Part shown: positions 9,915 to 21,071 of the stretch, in pieces
Numbering within the stretch: the stretch's first letter is position 1
How the letters are laid out: each line of letters opens with the position of its first letter
Assembly (NCBI RefSeq): GCF_003751845.1
Contig: NZ_RJKQ01000002.1
Location: forward strand, 186,001-250,000
Direction: 5' to 3'
DNA from: Enterobacter sp. BIGb0383
GTDB taxonomy: Bacteria; Pseudomonadota; Gammaproteobacteria; Enterobacterales; Enterobacteriaceae
Length of the DNA stretch: 64,000 bases
Position numbers and translations under genes: made by a program
Notes under the pieces: generated by a model
Told to the model about the DNA's origin: nothing
The model's input: only the letters and a program-made list of their open reading frames with translations
The model's database searches: none

Positions 9915-10384
9915 TCTGTCGCGGGACCGTATTTCTGGGTGAACTCGCTAAATTTTTGCAGCGTCTCCTGGCTGACGTGGTGTTCCATCCCTTCCGCATC
10001 GCGGCGGGCGGTTTCCGGGCTGACGCCCAGCACCAGCAAAAAGTTTTCCACAATCTGATGACGTTCGCGGCTTTCCTGAGCCAGCTTTTCGCCTTCCGGC
10101 GTTAAAAATACGCCGCGCCACGGGATCTGCTCGATAAGCCCTACCGACGCCAGACGCTTCAGCATCTTGGCAACCGTCGGCTGAGAAACCCCCAGACGCG
10201 CGGCCATATCCACCTGGCGCGCTTCGCCCACCTCGCGGATCAGATCGGAGATCAGCTCAACGTAATCATCTATCAGCTCCCGACGGTGCGCTTCGCGGAC
10301 CTGGCGAAAGCCTTCAACGTGCTCTTCGACATCAACTAATTGCGTCACTTTTTTTGTTATGGACTGACCTGTGCGACGGCTCAT
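9911..10384 (-). CDS. mntR: Manganese-responsive transcriptional regulator MntR
   Basis: DtxR-family repressor of 157 residues. A winged helix-turn-helix occupies about residues 45-100 ([18 protein letters not shown] is the recognition region). It is followed by a dimerisation and metal-binding domain with the conserved Glu and His residues of [12 protein letters not shown]. With Mn(II) bound it represses Mn uptake (mntH) and mntS and activates export (mntP) in E. coli. The gene is co-transcribed with ybiR and divergent from mntS, across a gap that carries an MntR-box-like palindrome. Confidence 0.95.
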   Translation of the reverse strand: MSRRTGQSITKKVTQLVDVEEHVEGFRQVREAHRRELIDDYVELISDLIREVGEARQVDMAARLGVSQPTVAKMLKRLASVGLIEQIPWRGVFLTPEGEKLAQESRERHQIVENFLLVLGVSPETARRDAEGMEHHVSQETLQKFSEFTQKYGPATE

Positions 10385-10490
10385 TGTGCTTCCTCATCCG
10401 GTTGACGCAACCCGGCGTCATAAGTAAAGAGCGCACAGTGTAAACCAGAGTCACGAAAGGACAAAAAATTAACGTTTTAGCCATAGCTAT

Positions 10491-10512
10491 AAAATATAGC
10501 CTGTGCTATATC
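10491..10512. promoter_or_regulatory. MntR box in the mntR-mntS gap
   Basis: The palindrome AAAATATAGC-CT-GTGCTATATC (near-perfect arms ATATAGC/GCTATAT) resembles the known MntR operator with GC-flanked AT arms. It lies about 60 bases upstream of the mntS start and would let Mn-MntR repress mntS. A second partial copy (AGCCATAGCTATAAA) precedes it at 10479-10493. Confidence 0.7.
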
Positions 10513-10569
10513 TGTATGTAATGCAGACATCCTTAGCTGTAAAAACCCGCAATAAACAGGAGGTCTCTT

Positions 10570-10698
10570 ATGAACGAGTTCCGGAGGTGTATAAACGTGT
10601 TTAGTCATTCCCCCTTTAAAGTGCGTTTGATGCTGCTGAACATGCTGTGCGATCTGATCGGCGGCAAACCGCAGCAGGACGATAAACCTTCCAAATAA
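10570..10698 (+). CDS. mntS: Small protein MntS, manganese homeostasis
   Basis: A 42-codon ORF starting MNEFRRC and containing FSHSPFKVRLMLL, nearly the same as E. coli MntS (42 residues). In E. coli MntS is made under Mn limitation and raises the intracellular available Mn pool, probably by inhibiting the exporter MntP. The ribosome site AGGAGG lies 8 bases before the ATG. An MntR-box palindrome stands upstream and an intrinsic terminator follows 3 bases after the stop. In E. coli the same transcript was first described as the small RNA RybA. Confidence 0.92.
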   Translation: MNEFRRCINVFSHSPFKVRLMLLNMLCDLIGGKPQQDDKPSK

Positions 10699-10700
10699 AA

Positions 10701-10730
10701 GCGGCGTCGCGGTACGCCGCTTCATTTTTC
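10701..10730 (+). terminator. Intrinsic terminator of mntS
   Basis: GCGGCGT and ACGCCGC pair over a CGCGGT loop (10701-10720), followed by TTCATTTTTC. Confidence 0.88.
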
Positions 10731-10975
10731 TGTCATTTTTACCGGCTAAGCTTGCCCGTAACGCAGTTTCCCTTCGCTATTTGTCGATTTTGTAATCATT
10801 CTCTCAAAACAATTCCTTATGAAGGATTGACCTTCTGACAGCCCGGCACTATCTTCGTGCAGCCCTGCAATATTGCGGCTCGCAGATGCGGACCTCCTTC
10901 CCTCTTCCACGCACTGTCCGGCAGGTTTGACCCTCGACGCCAGGGTAAGCACATGGCGTTTTACGATCGTGACAT

Positions 10976-12559
10976 ATGAATCTAACCCTGAAAGAATCGC
11001 TGGCAGCCCGCGGCCTGACCCTGAGCCCGTGGACCGGTTTTTATTTTTTACAGTCATTACTGATTAACCTGGCGCTGGGTTACCCCTTCAGCCTGCTGTA
11101 TGCCGTGGCCACGACCTGCGTCCTGCTTCTGCTGTGGCGCTACGCCCCCGGCGTGCAGAAATGCCTGCTCGGCCTCTATTCGCTGGTCGCCGCCAGCTAT
11201 TACCCGTTTGGTCAGGCCTACGGCGCGCCAAACTTTAATACGCTGCTGGCACTGCACTCCACTAACCTGGAGGAATCTACGGAGATCATGACGATCTTCC
11301 CGTGGTACAGCTACGTAGTGGCGCTCTTTATCTTTGCCCTGGGCGTTAAGGCCGTGCGCCGTCGCCCCACGGAAAAAGCGCGCTGGAACCGGTTTGATAG
11401 CCTTTGTCTGCTGGTCGCCGCAGCGGCGATTTTTGTCACGCCGGTGCAGAACCTGGCCTGGGGCGGCGTCTTTAAGCTGAAAGATACTGGCTACCCCATG
11501 TTCCGCTTCGTCAAGGATATCGCGGTCAATCATCGTGAAGTGCAGGAAGAGCAGGCGCGGATGGCGGAACTGTCGACCATGAAGGATACCTGGACGGTCA
11601 CGGCCGTGAAGCCGCGCTATCACACCTATGTGGTGGTGATCGGCGAAAGCGCACGCCGCGATGCCCTCGGTGCCTTTGGCGGTCACTGGAACAACACGCC
11701 GTTTGCCAGCGCGGTCAACGGTACCCTGTTTACCGACTATATTGCCGCCAGCGGCTCGACGCAGAAATCCCTGGGCCTGACCCTGAACCGGGTGGTGGAC
11801 GGCAAGCCACAGTACCAGGATAACGTTGTCACCCTGGCGAACCGCGCAGGTTTCCAGACCTGGTGGTTCTCTAATCAGGGGCAGATTGGCGAGTACGATA
11901 CGGCGATTGCCAGCATCGCCAAACGCGCAGACGAAGTACACTTCCTGAAAAGCGGGAATTTTGAAGCGGATAAAAATACCCAGGATGAGGCGCTGTTAAA
12001 GATGACCGCACAGGTCTTTGAGACGCAGCGTACGCAGCCGCAGCTGATCGTTCTGCACCTGATGGGATCGCATCCACAGGCCTGCGATCGCACCCAGGGA
12101 AAATACGCGGATTTTGTCCAGTCGAAGGAAACGTCCTGCTATCTCTACACCATGACCCAGACCGATGCGCTGCTCGGCAAGCTGTATGACCAGCTGCGCA
12201 ACACCGGGGACAGCTTCTCAATGGTCTATTTTTCCGACCACGGGCTGGCGTTTAAAGAGCGCGGCACCGACGTGCAGTATCTGGCGCACGACGATAAGTA
12301 TCAGCAGAACTTCCAGGTTCCCTTTATGGTGCTGTCCAGCGATGACAAAGCCCACCGGGTGATTAAAGCTCGCCGCTCGGCCAATGACTTTTTAGGTTTC
12401 TTCTCCCAGTGGACCGGTATCGCCACCAAAGAGATTAAGAACCGCTACCGGTTTATGTCAGAACAGAAGGCCGGACCGATTACGATCACCAACTTCCGTC
12501 TGCAGAAAGTCGACTATACCCACCTCGGGACCGATATTTTCGAGACCCGCAGCCGCTAA
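10976..12559 (+). CDS. opgE: Phosphoethanolamine transferase OpgE (YbiP)
   Basis: Inner-membrane enzyme of 527 residues with about five N-terminal helices (residues 20-165) and a periplasmic alkaline-phosphatase-fold domain. It belongs to the EptA/EptB/OpgE family; OpgE adds phosphoethanolamine to osmoregulated periplasmic glucans in E. coli. The nucleophile motif here is GESARRD with Ser225 where EptA has Thr; the metal ligands are in YFSDHG and LAHDD. Length and sequence match E. coli YbiP throughout. The start ATG 10976 overlaps a CATATG and has no strong ribosome site. A terminator shared with ompX follows. Confidence 0.94.
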   Translation: MNLTLKESLAARGLTLSPWTGFYFLQSLLINLALGYPFSLLYAVATTCVLLLLWRYAPGVQKCLLGLYSLVAASYYPFGQAYGAPNFNTLLALHSTNLEESTEIMTIFPWYSYVVALFIFALGVKAVRRRPTEKARWNRFDSLCLLVAAAAIFVTPVQNLAWGGVFKLKDTGYPMFRFVKDIAVNHREVQEEQARMAELSTMKDTWTVTAVKPRYHTYVVVIGESARRDALGAFGGHWNNTPFASAVNGTLFTDYIAASGSTQKSLGLTLNRVVDGKPQYQDNVVTLANRAGFQTWWFSNQGQIGEYDTAIASIAKRADEVHFLKSGNFEADKNTQDEALLKMTAQVFETQRTQPQLIVLHLMGSHPQACDRTQGKYADFVQSKETSCYLYTMTQTDALLGKLYDQLRNTGDSFSMVYFSDHGLAFKERGTDVQYLAHDDKYQQNFQVPFMVLSSDDKAHRVIKARRSANDFLGFFSQWTGIATKEIKNRYRFMSEQKAGPITITNFRLQKVDYTHLGTDIFETRSR

Positions 12560-12572
12560 GTTTCAGGCAAAA

Positions 12573-12600
12573 AAAATCCGCCGTTCAGGCGGATTTTTTA
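12573..12600. terminator. Bidirectional terminator between opgE and ompX
   Basis: AAAATCCGCC pairs with GGCGGATTTT over GTTCA, with A-rich and T-rich flanks, so it can end both the opgE and the convergent ompX transcripts. Confidence 0.93.
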
Positions 12601-12615
12601 TTATCACCGGAGTGA

Positions 12616-13119
12616 TTAGAAGCGGTAGCCTGCGCCAACAACCCAGGCACCGACGTCAACGCTACGGATACGGCTCTGCTCGTAACCGAAGTCCAGAGCA
12701 ACGTTTTCCATCGGGTTGAACTGCAGACCGGCACCGTAAGAGAAGCCGTAGTCGCTGGTGCTGCCAGCTACTTCAGGCTGCTGAGATTTACCGTAACCAA
12801 CACCCACAACGCCGTAGATGCTTGCCCAGTCATTCAGACGGTAAGCCGGACCTGCGGTAATACCGTAGTACTGGCCTTTGTTGTAGCCGTCATCGTTGGT
12901 GTGGCTTTTCTGGATGTAGGTGAAAGAGCTAATCACGCCGAGCGGGTTGTTATCCTGCTCGTAGCGGTATTTCAGGTTAACGCCGCCAGCTTTGTTAGCA
13001 ACGCCCTGCATATCGCCCTGAGCGTAACCACCGGTAACGGTAGAAGTTGCAGCTACAGCAGTACCTGCGGAGAAGGCCAGAACAGCGGCCAGAGCGGAAA
13101 GACATGCAATTTTTTTCAT
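12616..13119 (-). CDS. ompX: Outer membrane protein OmpX
   Basis: Eight-stranded outer-membrane beta-barrel of the Ail/Lom/OmpX family, 167 residues against 171 in E. coli. The signal peptide runs to SAGTAVA-ATSTV. Alternating aromatic/hydrophobic strands and the C-terminal GAGYRF with terminal Phe are typical for BAM-dependent insertion. The second extracellular loop (SQQPEVAGS region) is shorter than in E. coli. ATG 13119 is preceded by GAGGTGG; the frame has an earlier GTG two codons upstream, which is less likely. Confidence 0.96.
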   Translation of the reverse strand: MKKIACLSALAAVLAFSAGTAVAATSTVTGGYAQGDMQGVANKAGGVNLKYRYEQDNNPLGVISSFTYIQKSHTNDDGYNKGQYYGITAGPAYRLNDWASIYGVVGVGYGKSQQPEVAGSTSDYGFSYGAGLQFNPMENVALDFGYEQSRIRSVDVGAWVVGAGYRF

Positions 13120-13472
13120 AACCACCTCAAATGTGCTTCAGTAAGTCCTACGTTTATAAATATATCAAAAACCAATGAGAAACTCTTTGGACCTGTTGTG
13201 GTCTAAGGGCGGATTTCCTGTAACAGAACATTTCCACCTTCAGTTATCCCTTTCAAAAAACAGGTATTTCCACGACAAGCGCGCTATTAATAACGCCATA
13301 ACCCAGTACATTCATCCAGATTATTCCTAATTCATCGGTGATTTATCCATCACATTGAACTTATTGTAGATGCTTCCCGCCACGTTTTTCTCAACAAATC
13401 CTCAACCATAAAAAAATATTTCCATTACACTGCCAGCTTTACCCCTTTTGACAGAAATTGACAGGAGAAGGA
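13120..13472. other. Divergent ompX-rhtA intergenic region
   Basis: 353 bases without a gene, AT-rich on the ompX side. It must carry the ompX promoter and long leader on the minus strand and the rhtA promoter on the plus strand. I see no operator, hairpin or RNA gene that I can assign with confidence. Confidence 0.5.
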
Positions 13473-14360
13473 ATGCCAGGCTTGTCGCGTAAACTCCCCG
13501 TTTGGGTCCCCATCGCCATACTGCTTATTGCTATGTGTTCTATCCAGAGCGGTGCCTCACTGGCGAAGTCGCTGTTTCCGCTGGTTGGCGCGCCGGGCGT
13601 GACCGCCCTGCGTCTGGCGCTGGGGACGCTGATTCTGGTGGTGATTTTTAAACCCTGGCGACTCCGTTTCAGCAAAGAGCAGCGGCTGCCGCTGATCTTT
13701 TATGGCCTCTCCCTCGGCGCCATGAACTACTTCTTCTATCTCTCTATTCAGACCGTCCCGCTGGGGATCGCCGTGGCGCTGGAGTTTACCGGCCCGCTGG
13801 CGGTAGCGCTGTTTTCATCCCGCCGCGCGGTCGATTTTATCTGGGTGATCCTGGCGGTGCTTGGCCTGTGGTTCCTGCTGCCGCTGGGCCAGGACGTGGC
13901 CCATGTCGATTTAACCGGCGCGGCCTTTGCTCTGCTGGCCGGTGCCTGCTGGGCGGTCTATATTCTGAGCGGCCAGCGGGCGGGTGAGGAGCACGGCCCG
14001 GCGACCGTGGCGATGGGATCGCTGATTGCCGCGATTATCTTTGTCCCTCTCGGCGCGCTGCAGGCCGGTGAGGCGCTGTGGCACTGGTCGCTGCTGCCGC
14101 TGGGCGTGGCCGTTGCGCTTCTCTCCACGGCGCTGCCCTACTCGCTGGAAATGATTGCCCTGACGCGCTTACCGACCCGCACCTTTGGTACGCTGATGAG
14201 CATGGAACCCGCGCTGGCAGCCATATCAGGCATGATCTTCCTCGGCGAAACGCTGACCCTGACCCAGAGCCTGGCGCTGATGTCGATTATTGCCGCCTCT
14301 ATAGGATCGACCCTGACCCTGCGGCGTGAGACAAAAATTAAACCTGTTGATGTAAATTAA
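13473..14360 (+). CDS. rhtA: Threonine/homoserine exporter RhtA
   Basis: EamA/DMT-family inner-membrane exporter of 295 residues with ten predicted helices in two EamA repeats. It exports threonine, homoserine and related amino acids in E. coli, with which it is collinear and highly similar (SIQSGASLAKSLFPLVGAPG near the N-terminus). ATG 13473 follows an AGGAGAAGGA ribosome site; an in-frame upstream ATG at 13458 lacks one. Confidence 0.95.
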   Translation: MPGLSRKLPVWVPIAILLIAMCSIQSGASLAKSLFPLVGAPGVTALRLALGTLILVVIFKPWRLRFSKEQRLPLIFYGLSLGAMNYFFYLSIQTVPLGIAVALEFTGPLAVALFSSRRAVDFIWVILAVLGLWFLLPLGQDVAHVDLTGAAFALLAGACWAVYILSGQRAGEEHGPATVAMGSLIAAIIFVPLGALQAGEALWHWSLLPLGVAVALLSTALPYSLEMIALTRLPTRTFGTLMSMEPALAAISGMIFLGETLTLTQSLALMSIIAASIGSTLTLRRETKIKPVDVN

Positions 14361-14587
14361 TATTTCATTTATGACATGGTGGTGACGCCATGTCATATTT
14401 TCCGCACCCCATACGTCCTCTCTCTGAAATAATTTACCGTGCGCTCCTTCTGTTATGCCCATAAAGACAGAAATAAGAATTGTTCAGCATAATAATTATA
14501 ACTACATGTTTTGAAATGAATTTTAAAAATCACGCTACTGTTCGCTATTAAACCGATAGGCAGAGCCAGAAAGGCAGACTCAAAAAC

Positions 14588-14602
14588 CGGTGCTATACTT
14601 GT
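14588..14602 (+). promoter_or_regulatory. dps promoter -10, sigma-S type
   Basis: GGTGCTATACTTGTT contains the extended CTATACTT -10 seen at the E. coli dps promoter, about 45 bases before the dps start. E. coli dps is read by sigma-S in stationary phase and activated by OxyR in growth. The rest of the 284-base rhtA-dps gap is AT-rich without sites I can name. Confidence 0.7.
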
Positions 14603-14641
14603 TCTCGTTAAATACTGGAAAGCACCATTAAGAGGAGATGA

Positions 14642-15148
<507 letters not shown>

Positions 15149-15167
15149 TCCATAAGCCTGCCTTATC

Positions 15168-15191
15168 GCTCCCGTCCGCCAGGGCGGGAGC
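15168..15191 (+). terminator. Hairpin after dps
   Basis: GCTCCCG (15168-15174) pairs with CGGGAGC (15185-15191), with an inner CCGCC/GGCGG possibility. No U-tract follows, so termination is probable but not certain. Confidence 0.55.
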
Positions 15192-15193
15192 TC

Positions 15194-15369
15194 TGCACCA
15201 AATCAGTGCACAGAACGCCCCTCAACACCCCCGCAAAGTAAATCATTTGTAATAATCACATCACACAACTGTTAACCCGGGATTGTTTTCCCACCGTTAT
15301 CCGCGCTAAATTGCAGCACAGTGACCAATGTACCGCCAATGCACCAAAATAACGCCCCTATATGGTGCA
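15194..15369 (+). promoter_or_regulatory. NtrC (GlnG) binding sites upstream of glnH
   Basis: TGCACCA-AAT-CAGTGCA (15194-15210) fits the 17-bp NtrC palindrome TGCACCA-N3-TGGTGCA at 12 of 14 arm positions. Two further half-type sites stand at 15340 (TGCACCA) and 15363 (TGGTGCA). They lie 75-250 bases upstream of the sigma-54 promoter, the usual enhancer range, and indicate induction in nitrogen limitation. Confidence 0.75.
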
Positions 15370-15441
15370 GAAACGGGAGTTTGCAGCCATACTCCTGCAA
15401 TACAGCCGATTGTCCTCTTTTGAAAACAAGACGTTGTAAAA

Positions 15442-16254
<813 letters not shown>

Positions 16255-16284
16255 TGACTATATAATTTGTTAAGCTACATCTCG

Positions 16285-16310
16285 GGGGCGTTCTTCGCCC
16301 CTGCTATTTT
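16285..16310 (+). terminator. Intra-operon hairpin between glnH and glnP
   Basis: GGGGCG/CGCCCC with a TTCTT loop, followed by TGCTATTTT. A leaky terminator or 3'-stabilising hairpin here would keep GlnH in excess over the membrane components. Confidence 0.6.
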
Positions 16311-16334
16311 CACCACGGTATACAGGAATTCATC

Positions 16335-16994
16335 ATGCAGTTTGACTGGAGCGCCATCTGGCCTGCCATTCCACTTCTGATTGAAGGCGCCAAAATGACC
16401 CTGTGGATTTCGGTCCTCGGTTTGATTGGCGGCTTAATCATCGGCCTCGTGGCCGGTTTTGCCCGCAGCTTTGGTGGCTGGATTGCCAACCACATCGCCC
16501 TGGTTTTCATCGAAGTGATTCGCGGAACCCCTATCGTCGTGCAGGTGATGTTTATCTACTTCGCCCTGCCAATGGCCTTCAACGATTTACGAATCGATCC
16601 CTTTAGCGCCGCAGTGGTCACCATTATGATCAACTCCGGTGCCTATATTGCTGAGATCACCCGCGGTGCGGTGCTCTCTATCCACAAAGGATTCCGCGAA
16701 GCGGGCCTGGCGCTGGGTCTGTCGACGCGCGAAACCATTCGCCACGTGATCCTGCCGCTGGCGCTGCGCCGTATGCTGCCGCCGCTGGGTAACCAGTGGA
16801 TTATCAGCATCAAGGATACCTCGCTGTTTATCGTTATCGGCGTTGCCGAGCTGACCCGCCAGGGCCAGGAAATTATTGCCGGTAACTTCCGTGCGCTGGA
16901 AATCTGGAGCGCCGTTGCCGTCTTCTATCTGATCATCACCCTGGTGCTGAGCTTTGTTCTGCGTCGTCTTGAAAGAAGGATGAAAATCCTGTGA
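16335..16994 (+). CDS. glnP: Glutamine ABC transporter permease GlnP
   Basis: Inner-membrane permease of 219 residues with five predicted helices, of the HisM/GlnP family. The EAA loop that docks onto the ATPase is visible as [20 protein letters not shown] with the conserved EAGxALG core. It works as a dimer with GlnQ for glutamine uptake. The stop overlaps the glnQ start by 4 bases. Confidence 0.96.
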   Translation: MQFDWSAIWPAIPLLIEGAKMTLWISVLGLIGGLIIGLVAGFARSFGGWIANHIALVFIEVIRGTPIVVQVMFIYFALPMAFNDLRIDPFSAAVVTIMINSGAYIAEITRGAVLSIHKGFREAGLALGLSTRETIRHVILPLALRRMLPPLGNQWIISIKDTSLFIVIGVAELTRQGQEIIAGNFRALEIWSAVAVFYLIITLVLSFVLRRLERRMKIL

Positions 16995-17713
16995 TTGAAT
17001 TTAAAAACGTCTCCAAGCACTTTGGCCCGACCCAGGTGCTGCACAATATCGATCTGAACATCACCCAGGGTGAAGTGGTGGTCATTATCGGGCCGTCCGG
17101 CTCCGGTAAATCGACTCTGCTGCGCTGCATTAACAAGCTGGAAGAGATCACCAGCGGGGATCTGATCGTCGATGGTCTGAAGGTTAATGACCCGAAAGTG
17201 GACGACCGCCTGATCCGCCAGGAAGCCGGGATGGTATTCCAGCAGTTCTACCTCTTCCCGCACCTGACGGCGCTGGAAAACGTGATGTTTGGCCCGCTGC
17301 GCGTGCGCGGTACCAAAAAAGCGGAAGCGGAAAAGCTGGCGCAATCCCTGCTGGCGAAAGTGGGCCTCGCAGAGCGTGCGCACCACTATCCGTCCGAGCT
17401 CTCCGGTGGTCAGCAGCAGCGCGTGGCGATTGCCCGTGCGCTGGCGGTGAAGCCGAAAATGATGCTGTTTGATGAGCCGACCTCCGCGCTTGACCCGGAA
17501 CTGCGCCACGAAGTGCTGAAAGTGATGCAGGATCTTGCCGAAGAAGGCATGACCATGGTGATCGTGACCCACGAAATCGGCTTTGCCGAGAAAGTGGCCT
17601 CGCGTCTGATTTTCATCGATAAAGGCCGCATTGCCGAAGACGGCAACCCGCAGACCCTGATTGAGAATCCGCCAAGCCCGCGCCTTCAGGAGTTCCTGCA
17701 GCACGTTTCCTGA
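16991..17713 (+). CDS. glnQ: Glutamine ABC transporter ATP-binding protein GlnQ
   Basis: ABC ATPase of 240 residues, the polar amino acid uptake type. Walker A is GPSGSGKST, the signature LSGGQQQR, Walker [13 protein letters not shown], and the switch His is in VTHE. It starts with GTG inside GTGA, overlapping glnP, so translation is coupled. Length equals the E. coli protein. Confidence 0.97.
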   Translation: MIEFKNVSKHFGPTQVLHNIDLNITQGEVVVIIGPSGSGKSTLLRCINKLEEITSGDLIVDGLKVNDPKVDDRLIRQEAGMVFQQFYLFPHLTALENVMFGPLRVRGTKKAEAEKLAQSLLAKVGLAERAHHYPSELSGGQQQRVAIARALAVKPKMMLFDEPTSALDPELRHEVLKVMQDLAEEGMTMVIVTHEIGFAEKVASRLIFIDKGRIAEDGNPQTLIENPPSPRLQEFLQHVS

Positions 17714-17724
17714 TAGCGCCTCTC

Positions 17725-17752
17725 TACGCCTCTCTCATCCGGGAGAGGCGTA
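17725..17752 (+). terminator. Hairpin terminator of glnHPQ
   Basis: TACGCCTCTC pairs with GAGAGGCGTA over a short loop, followed by AAACCCC. The stem is strong and the U-tract missing, so it may act mainly as a 3'-end processing barrier. Confidence 0.65.
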
Positions 17753-17840
17753 AAACCCCGCCAGAATCCTCCCAAAAACGCTTTCCCGCCACCAGCTATC
17801 TATACTTATCATTTTGCTGGACTTTCTAAGGGAGGCATCG

Positions 17841-20051
17841 ATGCCGTGGATCCTGCTGCTTGTTATCAGCCTGTTTTGTTCGCCGCTGCAGGCGGTAACG
17901 CTGCCTGGCGTCACCGCGAGCGAGCCCGCACCCGCCGCCGCAGAGCCGAACGTAGAGCAGAAGAAGGCCGCCTACGCGGCGCTGGCTGATGTCCTGGAGA
18001 ATGACGCCTCGCGCGAGGAGCTGATCGCCCAGCTGCGCCAGGTCGCCTCGGCCCCGCCTGCGGAAACCGTCCCCGCACTCACGCCTCCGGCGATTGCCGA
18101 AAACAAAACGGTGCTGGAAAACGTCACCGACGTGAGCCGCCTCTATGGTGAAGCCTTCGCCACACGTTTTGCCCAGCTCTGGCGCAATATCACCGATGCC
18201 CCTCACAAACATTTCAATTACCAGACCTTTACTAACGCCGCCGGGCATTTTCTGATGCTGGCGGCACTGGTGTTCGCCTTTTACTGGCTGCTGCGCCTCT
18301 GCGCGCTTCCCCTGTACCGCATAATGGGCCAGTGGGGACGGCGTAAAAACCGCGATCGTAGCAACTGGCTCCAGCTTCCGGCGATGATTGTCGGGGCCTT
18401 TATTATCGATCTGATTCTGCTGGCGCTGACCCTGTTCACAGGCCAGGTCCTCAGCGACAACCTCAACGCCGGTAACCCCACTATCGCCTTCCAGCAGAGT
18501 CTGTTCCTCAACGCTTTTGCGCTTATCGAGTTCTTTAAGGCGATTCTGCGGCTGATTTTCTGCCCTCGCGTGCCGGAGCTTCGCCCCTTCCCGGTTCAGG
18601 ATCAGACCGCCCGCTACTGGAACCTGCGCCTTAGCGCCCTGAGCAGCCTGATTGGCTACGGGCTGATTGTTGCGGTGCCGATTATCTCCAATCAGATTAA
18701 CGTTCAGTTCGGGGCGATGGCTAACGTAGTGATCATGCTCTGCATCACCAGCTGGGCGATGTACCTGATTTACCGGAATAAGCACGCCATTACCGAAAGC
18801 TTGATTCAATTTGCCAACCGCTCCCTCTCCTTCTTTAGCCTGTTTATCCGCGCCTTTGCGCTGGTGTGGCACTGGCTGGCGAGTCTCTACTTTATCGTGC
18901 TGTTCTTCTTCTCCCTGTTCGATCCGGGCAACAGCCTGAAGTTTATGATGGGTGCGACCCTGCACAGCCTGGCGATTATCGGCATCGCCGCCTTTATCTC
19001 GGGGATGCTGTCACGCTGGATAGCCAAGAGCATCACCCTGACGCCACAGACCCAGCGTAATTACCCTGAGCTGCAGAAACGCCTCAATGGCTGGCTCTCC
19101 GCCTCGCTGAAGGTAGCGCGTATTATGACGGTCTGTGTGGCGGTGATGCTGTTGCTGAACGCCTGGGGTATTTTTGACTTCTGGCACTGGCTGCACTTTG
19201 GGGCCGGGGAGAAAACGGTCGATATTCTGATCCGCATTGCGCTGATCCTCTTCTTCTCCGCCGTCGGCTGGACGGCGCTGGCCTGCCTGATTGAGAACCG
19301 GCTCTCCTCGGATATTCACGGTCGTCCGCTGCCCAGCGCCCGGACCCGTACCCTGCTGACACTATTCCGTAATGCGCTGGCGGTGATTATCAGCACCATT
19401 ACGGTGATGATTGTGCTGTCGGAAATTGGCGTCAATATCGCCCCGCTGCTGGCCGGGGCCGGTGCTCTGGGCCTGGCGATCTCCTTCGGCTCGCAGACGC
19501 TGGTCAAAGATATTATTACCGGGGTGTTTATTCAGTTTGAAAACGGGATGAATACCGGGGATCTGGTCACAATTGGCCCGCTAACCGGGACCGTTGAGCG
19601 GATGTCGATTCGCTCCGTCGGCGTGCGTCAGGATACGGGTGCCTACCATATTATTCCCTGGTCATCGATTACGACCTTCGCCAACTTTGTGCGTGGTATC
19701 GGTTCGGTAGTGGCGAATTATGATGTGCATCGTCAGGAGGATGCCGACCGTGCTAATGCGGTGCTAAAAGAGGCGGTTAACGATCTGATGGAGATGGAAG
19801 AGGTACGCGGTCTGATTATTGGTAATCCGTCGTTTGCCGGTCTGGTGGGCTTAACCGACACCGCCTTTACCCTGCGCGTCACTTTCACTACCCTGCCGCT
19901 GAAGCAGTGGACAGTACGCTTCGCGCTCGACAGTCAGGTGAAAAAGCACTTCGATCGGGCCGGGATCCGCACGCCGGTTCAGTGCTGGCAGGTGCTGCCG
20001 CCTCCGGAAGCGCCGTCATCTGACAGAACGCCTCCGGAGCCGACCCTTTAG
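17841..20051 (+). CDS. ybiO: MscS-type mechanosensitive channel YbiO
   Basis: Large mechanosensitive channel of 736 residues (741 in E. coli). A signal peptide (to SPLQA) precedes a periplasmic domain, then about ten to eleven helices. The pore helix [19 protein letters not shown] is the glycine/alanine-rich TM3 of MscS, followed by the MscS beta domain ([16 protein letters not shown]). It opens under membrane tension during osmotic downshock. ATG 17841 follows AAGGGAGGCATCG; the frame extends to 17814 without a ribosome site. The end overlaps the convergent rlmF by 4 bases. Confidence 0.95.
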   Translation: MPWILLLVISLFCSPLQAVTLPGVTASEPAPAAAEPNVEQKKAAYAALADVLENDASREELIAQLRQVASAPPAETVPALTPPAIAENKTVLENVTDVSRLYGEAFATRFAQLWRNITDAPHKHFNYQTFTNAAGHFLMLAALVFAFYWLLRLCALPLYRIMGQWGRRKNRDRSNWLQLPAMIVGAFIIDLILLALTLFTGQVLSDNLNAGNPTIAFQQSLFLNAFALIEFFKAILRLIFCPRVPELRPFPVQDQTARYWNLRLSALSSLIGYGLIVAVPIISNQINVQFGAMANVVIMLCITSWAMYLIYRNKHAITESLIQFANRSLSFFSLFIRAFALVWHWLASLYFIVLFFFSLFDPGNSLKFMMGATLHSLAIIGIAAFISGMLSRWIAKSITLTPQTQRNYPELQKRLNGWLSASLKVARIMTVCVAVMLLLNAWGIFDFWHWLHFGAGEKTVDILIRIALILFFSAVGWTALACLIENRLSSDIHGRPLPSARTRTLLTLFRNALAVIISTITVMIVLSEIGVNIAPLLAGAGALGLAISFGSQTLVKDIITGVFIQFENGMNTGDLVTIGPLTGTVERMSIRSVGVRQDTGAYHIIPWSSITTFANFVRGIGSVVANYDVHRQEDADRANAVLKEAVNDLMEMEEVRGLIIGNPSFAGLVGLTDTAFTLRVTFTTLPLKQWTVRFALDSQVKKHFDRAGIRTPVQCWQVLPPPEAPSSDRTPPEPTL

Positions 20052-20974
20052 CGGGCGCGGGCAACAAAGCGACGGCGCTGCTCGTCGCTGAGGAAGGTCC
20101 AGGCAATAAAGCGGCTCTGCTTTTGCCCCTGGGCCATCTCTTTTTTCACGACCTTCTCCACACCGGCTTCGCTTAACGCCCGGTAGAGCGGAGGCAGGTT
20201 TTCCCCACGCGAGACCATGGTGGTAAACCACATCACCTGGCGAGAGAATTTCTGGCTCTCTTCGATCATGCGCAGAATAAAGGCCACTTCCCCGCCTTCA
20301 CACCACAGTTCCTGCTGCTGGCCGCCGAAGTTAAGCTTGTCGCCCTCGGTGAGCCCCAGGTTACGGCGCTTGCGGTCGCTGCCGCGCTGGGCTGCCTCGG
20401 CGGAGTCGTGGAACGGCGGATTGCATAGAGTGGCTTCGTAGCGGTCGTTCGCCTGAATCATCCCGGCTAAGACCGCCTGCGGATCGCGCTGACGACGCAG
20501 GCGAATCGCACGGGTCAGGCCGGGATTGCCATTCACAATCGCCTGAGCGCTGGCGAGCGCCTCGGCGTTAACCTCGGTCCCGGTAAAGCGCCAGCCGTAT
20601 TCATGAACGCCAATCAGCGGATAAATGCAGTTCGCGCCGACGCCGATGTCCAGCACGTTAGCCTCACGCGGAATATCGCCGGTCGCTTCACTCAGCAGAT
20701 CCGCCAGATGGTGCACATAGTCAGCGCGGCCCGGCACAGGCGGGCAGAGGAAGCCCTCGGGGATATCCCAGTGGCTGACGCCGTAGAAATGTGCCAGCAA
20801 CGCTTTATTCAGCGTTTTCACCGCTTTGGCATCGGCAAAATTAATGGTCTGCTCACCGCCCGGACTCAGGGTGAGAAACGGCGTCAGTTCCGGACAGGCC
20901 TGGCACAGCGCAGGCAGGTCATAGCGATCGTGGTGGCGATTACGCGGGTGCAGCCCCGGTTTATCGACTGTCAT
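20048..20974 (-). CDS. rlmF: 23S rRNA m6A1618 methyltransferase RlmF
   Basis: SAM-dependent N6-adenine methyltransferase of 308 residues that modifies A1618 of 23S rRNA. SAM-binding motif I is [14 protein letters not shown], and the catalytic NPPF occurs in [10 protein letters not shown]. The N-terminal [13 protein letters not shown] is typical of the family. Monocistronic; convergent with ybiO. Confidence 0.95.
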   Translation of the reverse strand: MTVDKPGLHPRNRHHDRYDLPALCQACPELTPFLTLSPGGEQTINFADAKAVKTLNKALLAHFYGVSHWDIPEGFLCPPVPGRADYVHHLADLLSEATGDIPREANVLDIGVGANCIYPLIGVHEYGWRFTGTEVNAEALASAQAIVNGNPGLTRAIRLRRQRDPQAVLAGMIQANDRYEATLCNPPFHDSAEAAQRGSDRKRRNLGLTEGDKLNFGGQQQELWCEGGEVAFILRMIEESQKFSRQVMWFTTMVSRGENLPPLYRALSEAGVEKVVKKEMAQGQKQSRFIAWTFLSDEQRRRFVARAR

Positions 20975-21071
20975 GGCATTCTCCTTTCAACTGCGGCGTA
21001 AGATACCCGTTGACGGCGGCGCGGTAAATAAGGGAGTCTGGCCTAATCGTTAATTTATCGCCAGGTACGCT

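Noticed and set aside
12543-12600. Small RNA between opgE and ompX
   Set aside because: The only structure is the shared terminator hairpin; no promoter is visible.
17826-18965. 379-codon minus-strand ORF
   Set aside because: Antisense shadow of ybiO without a start signal or family motif.
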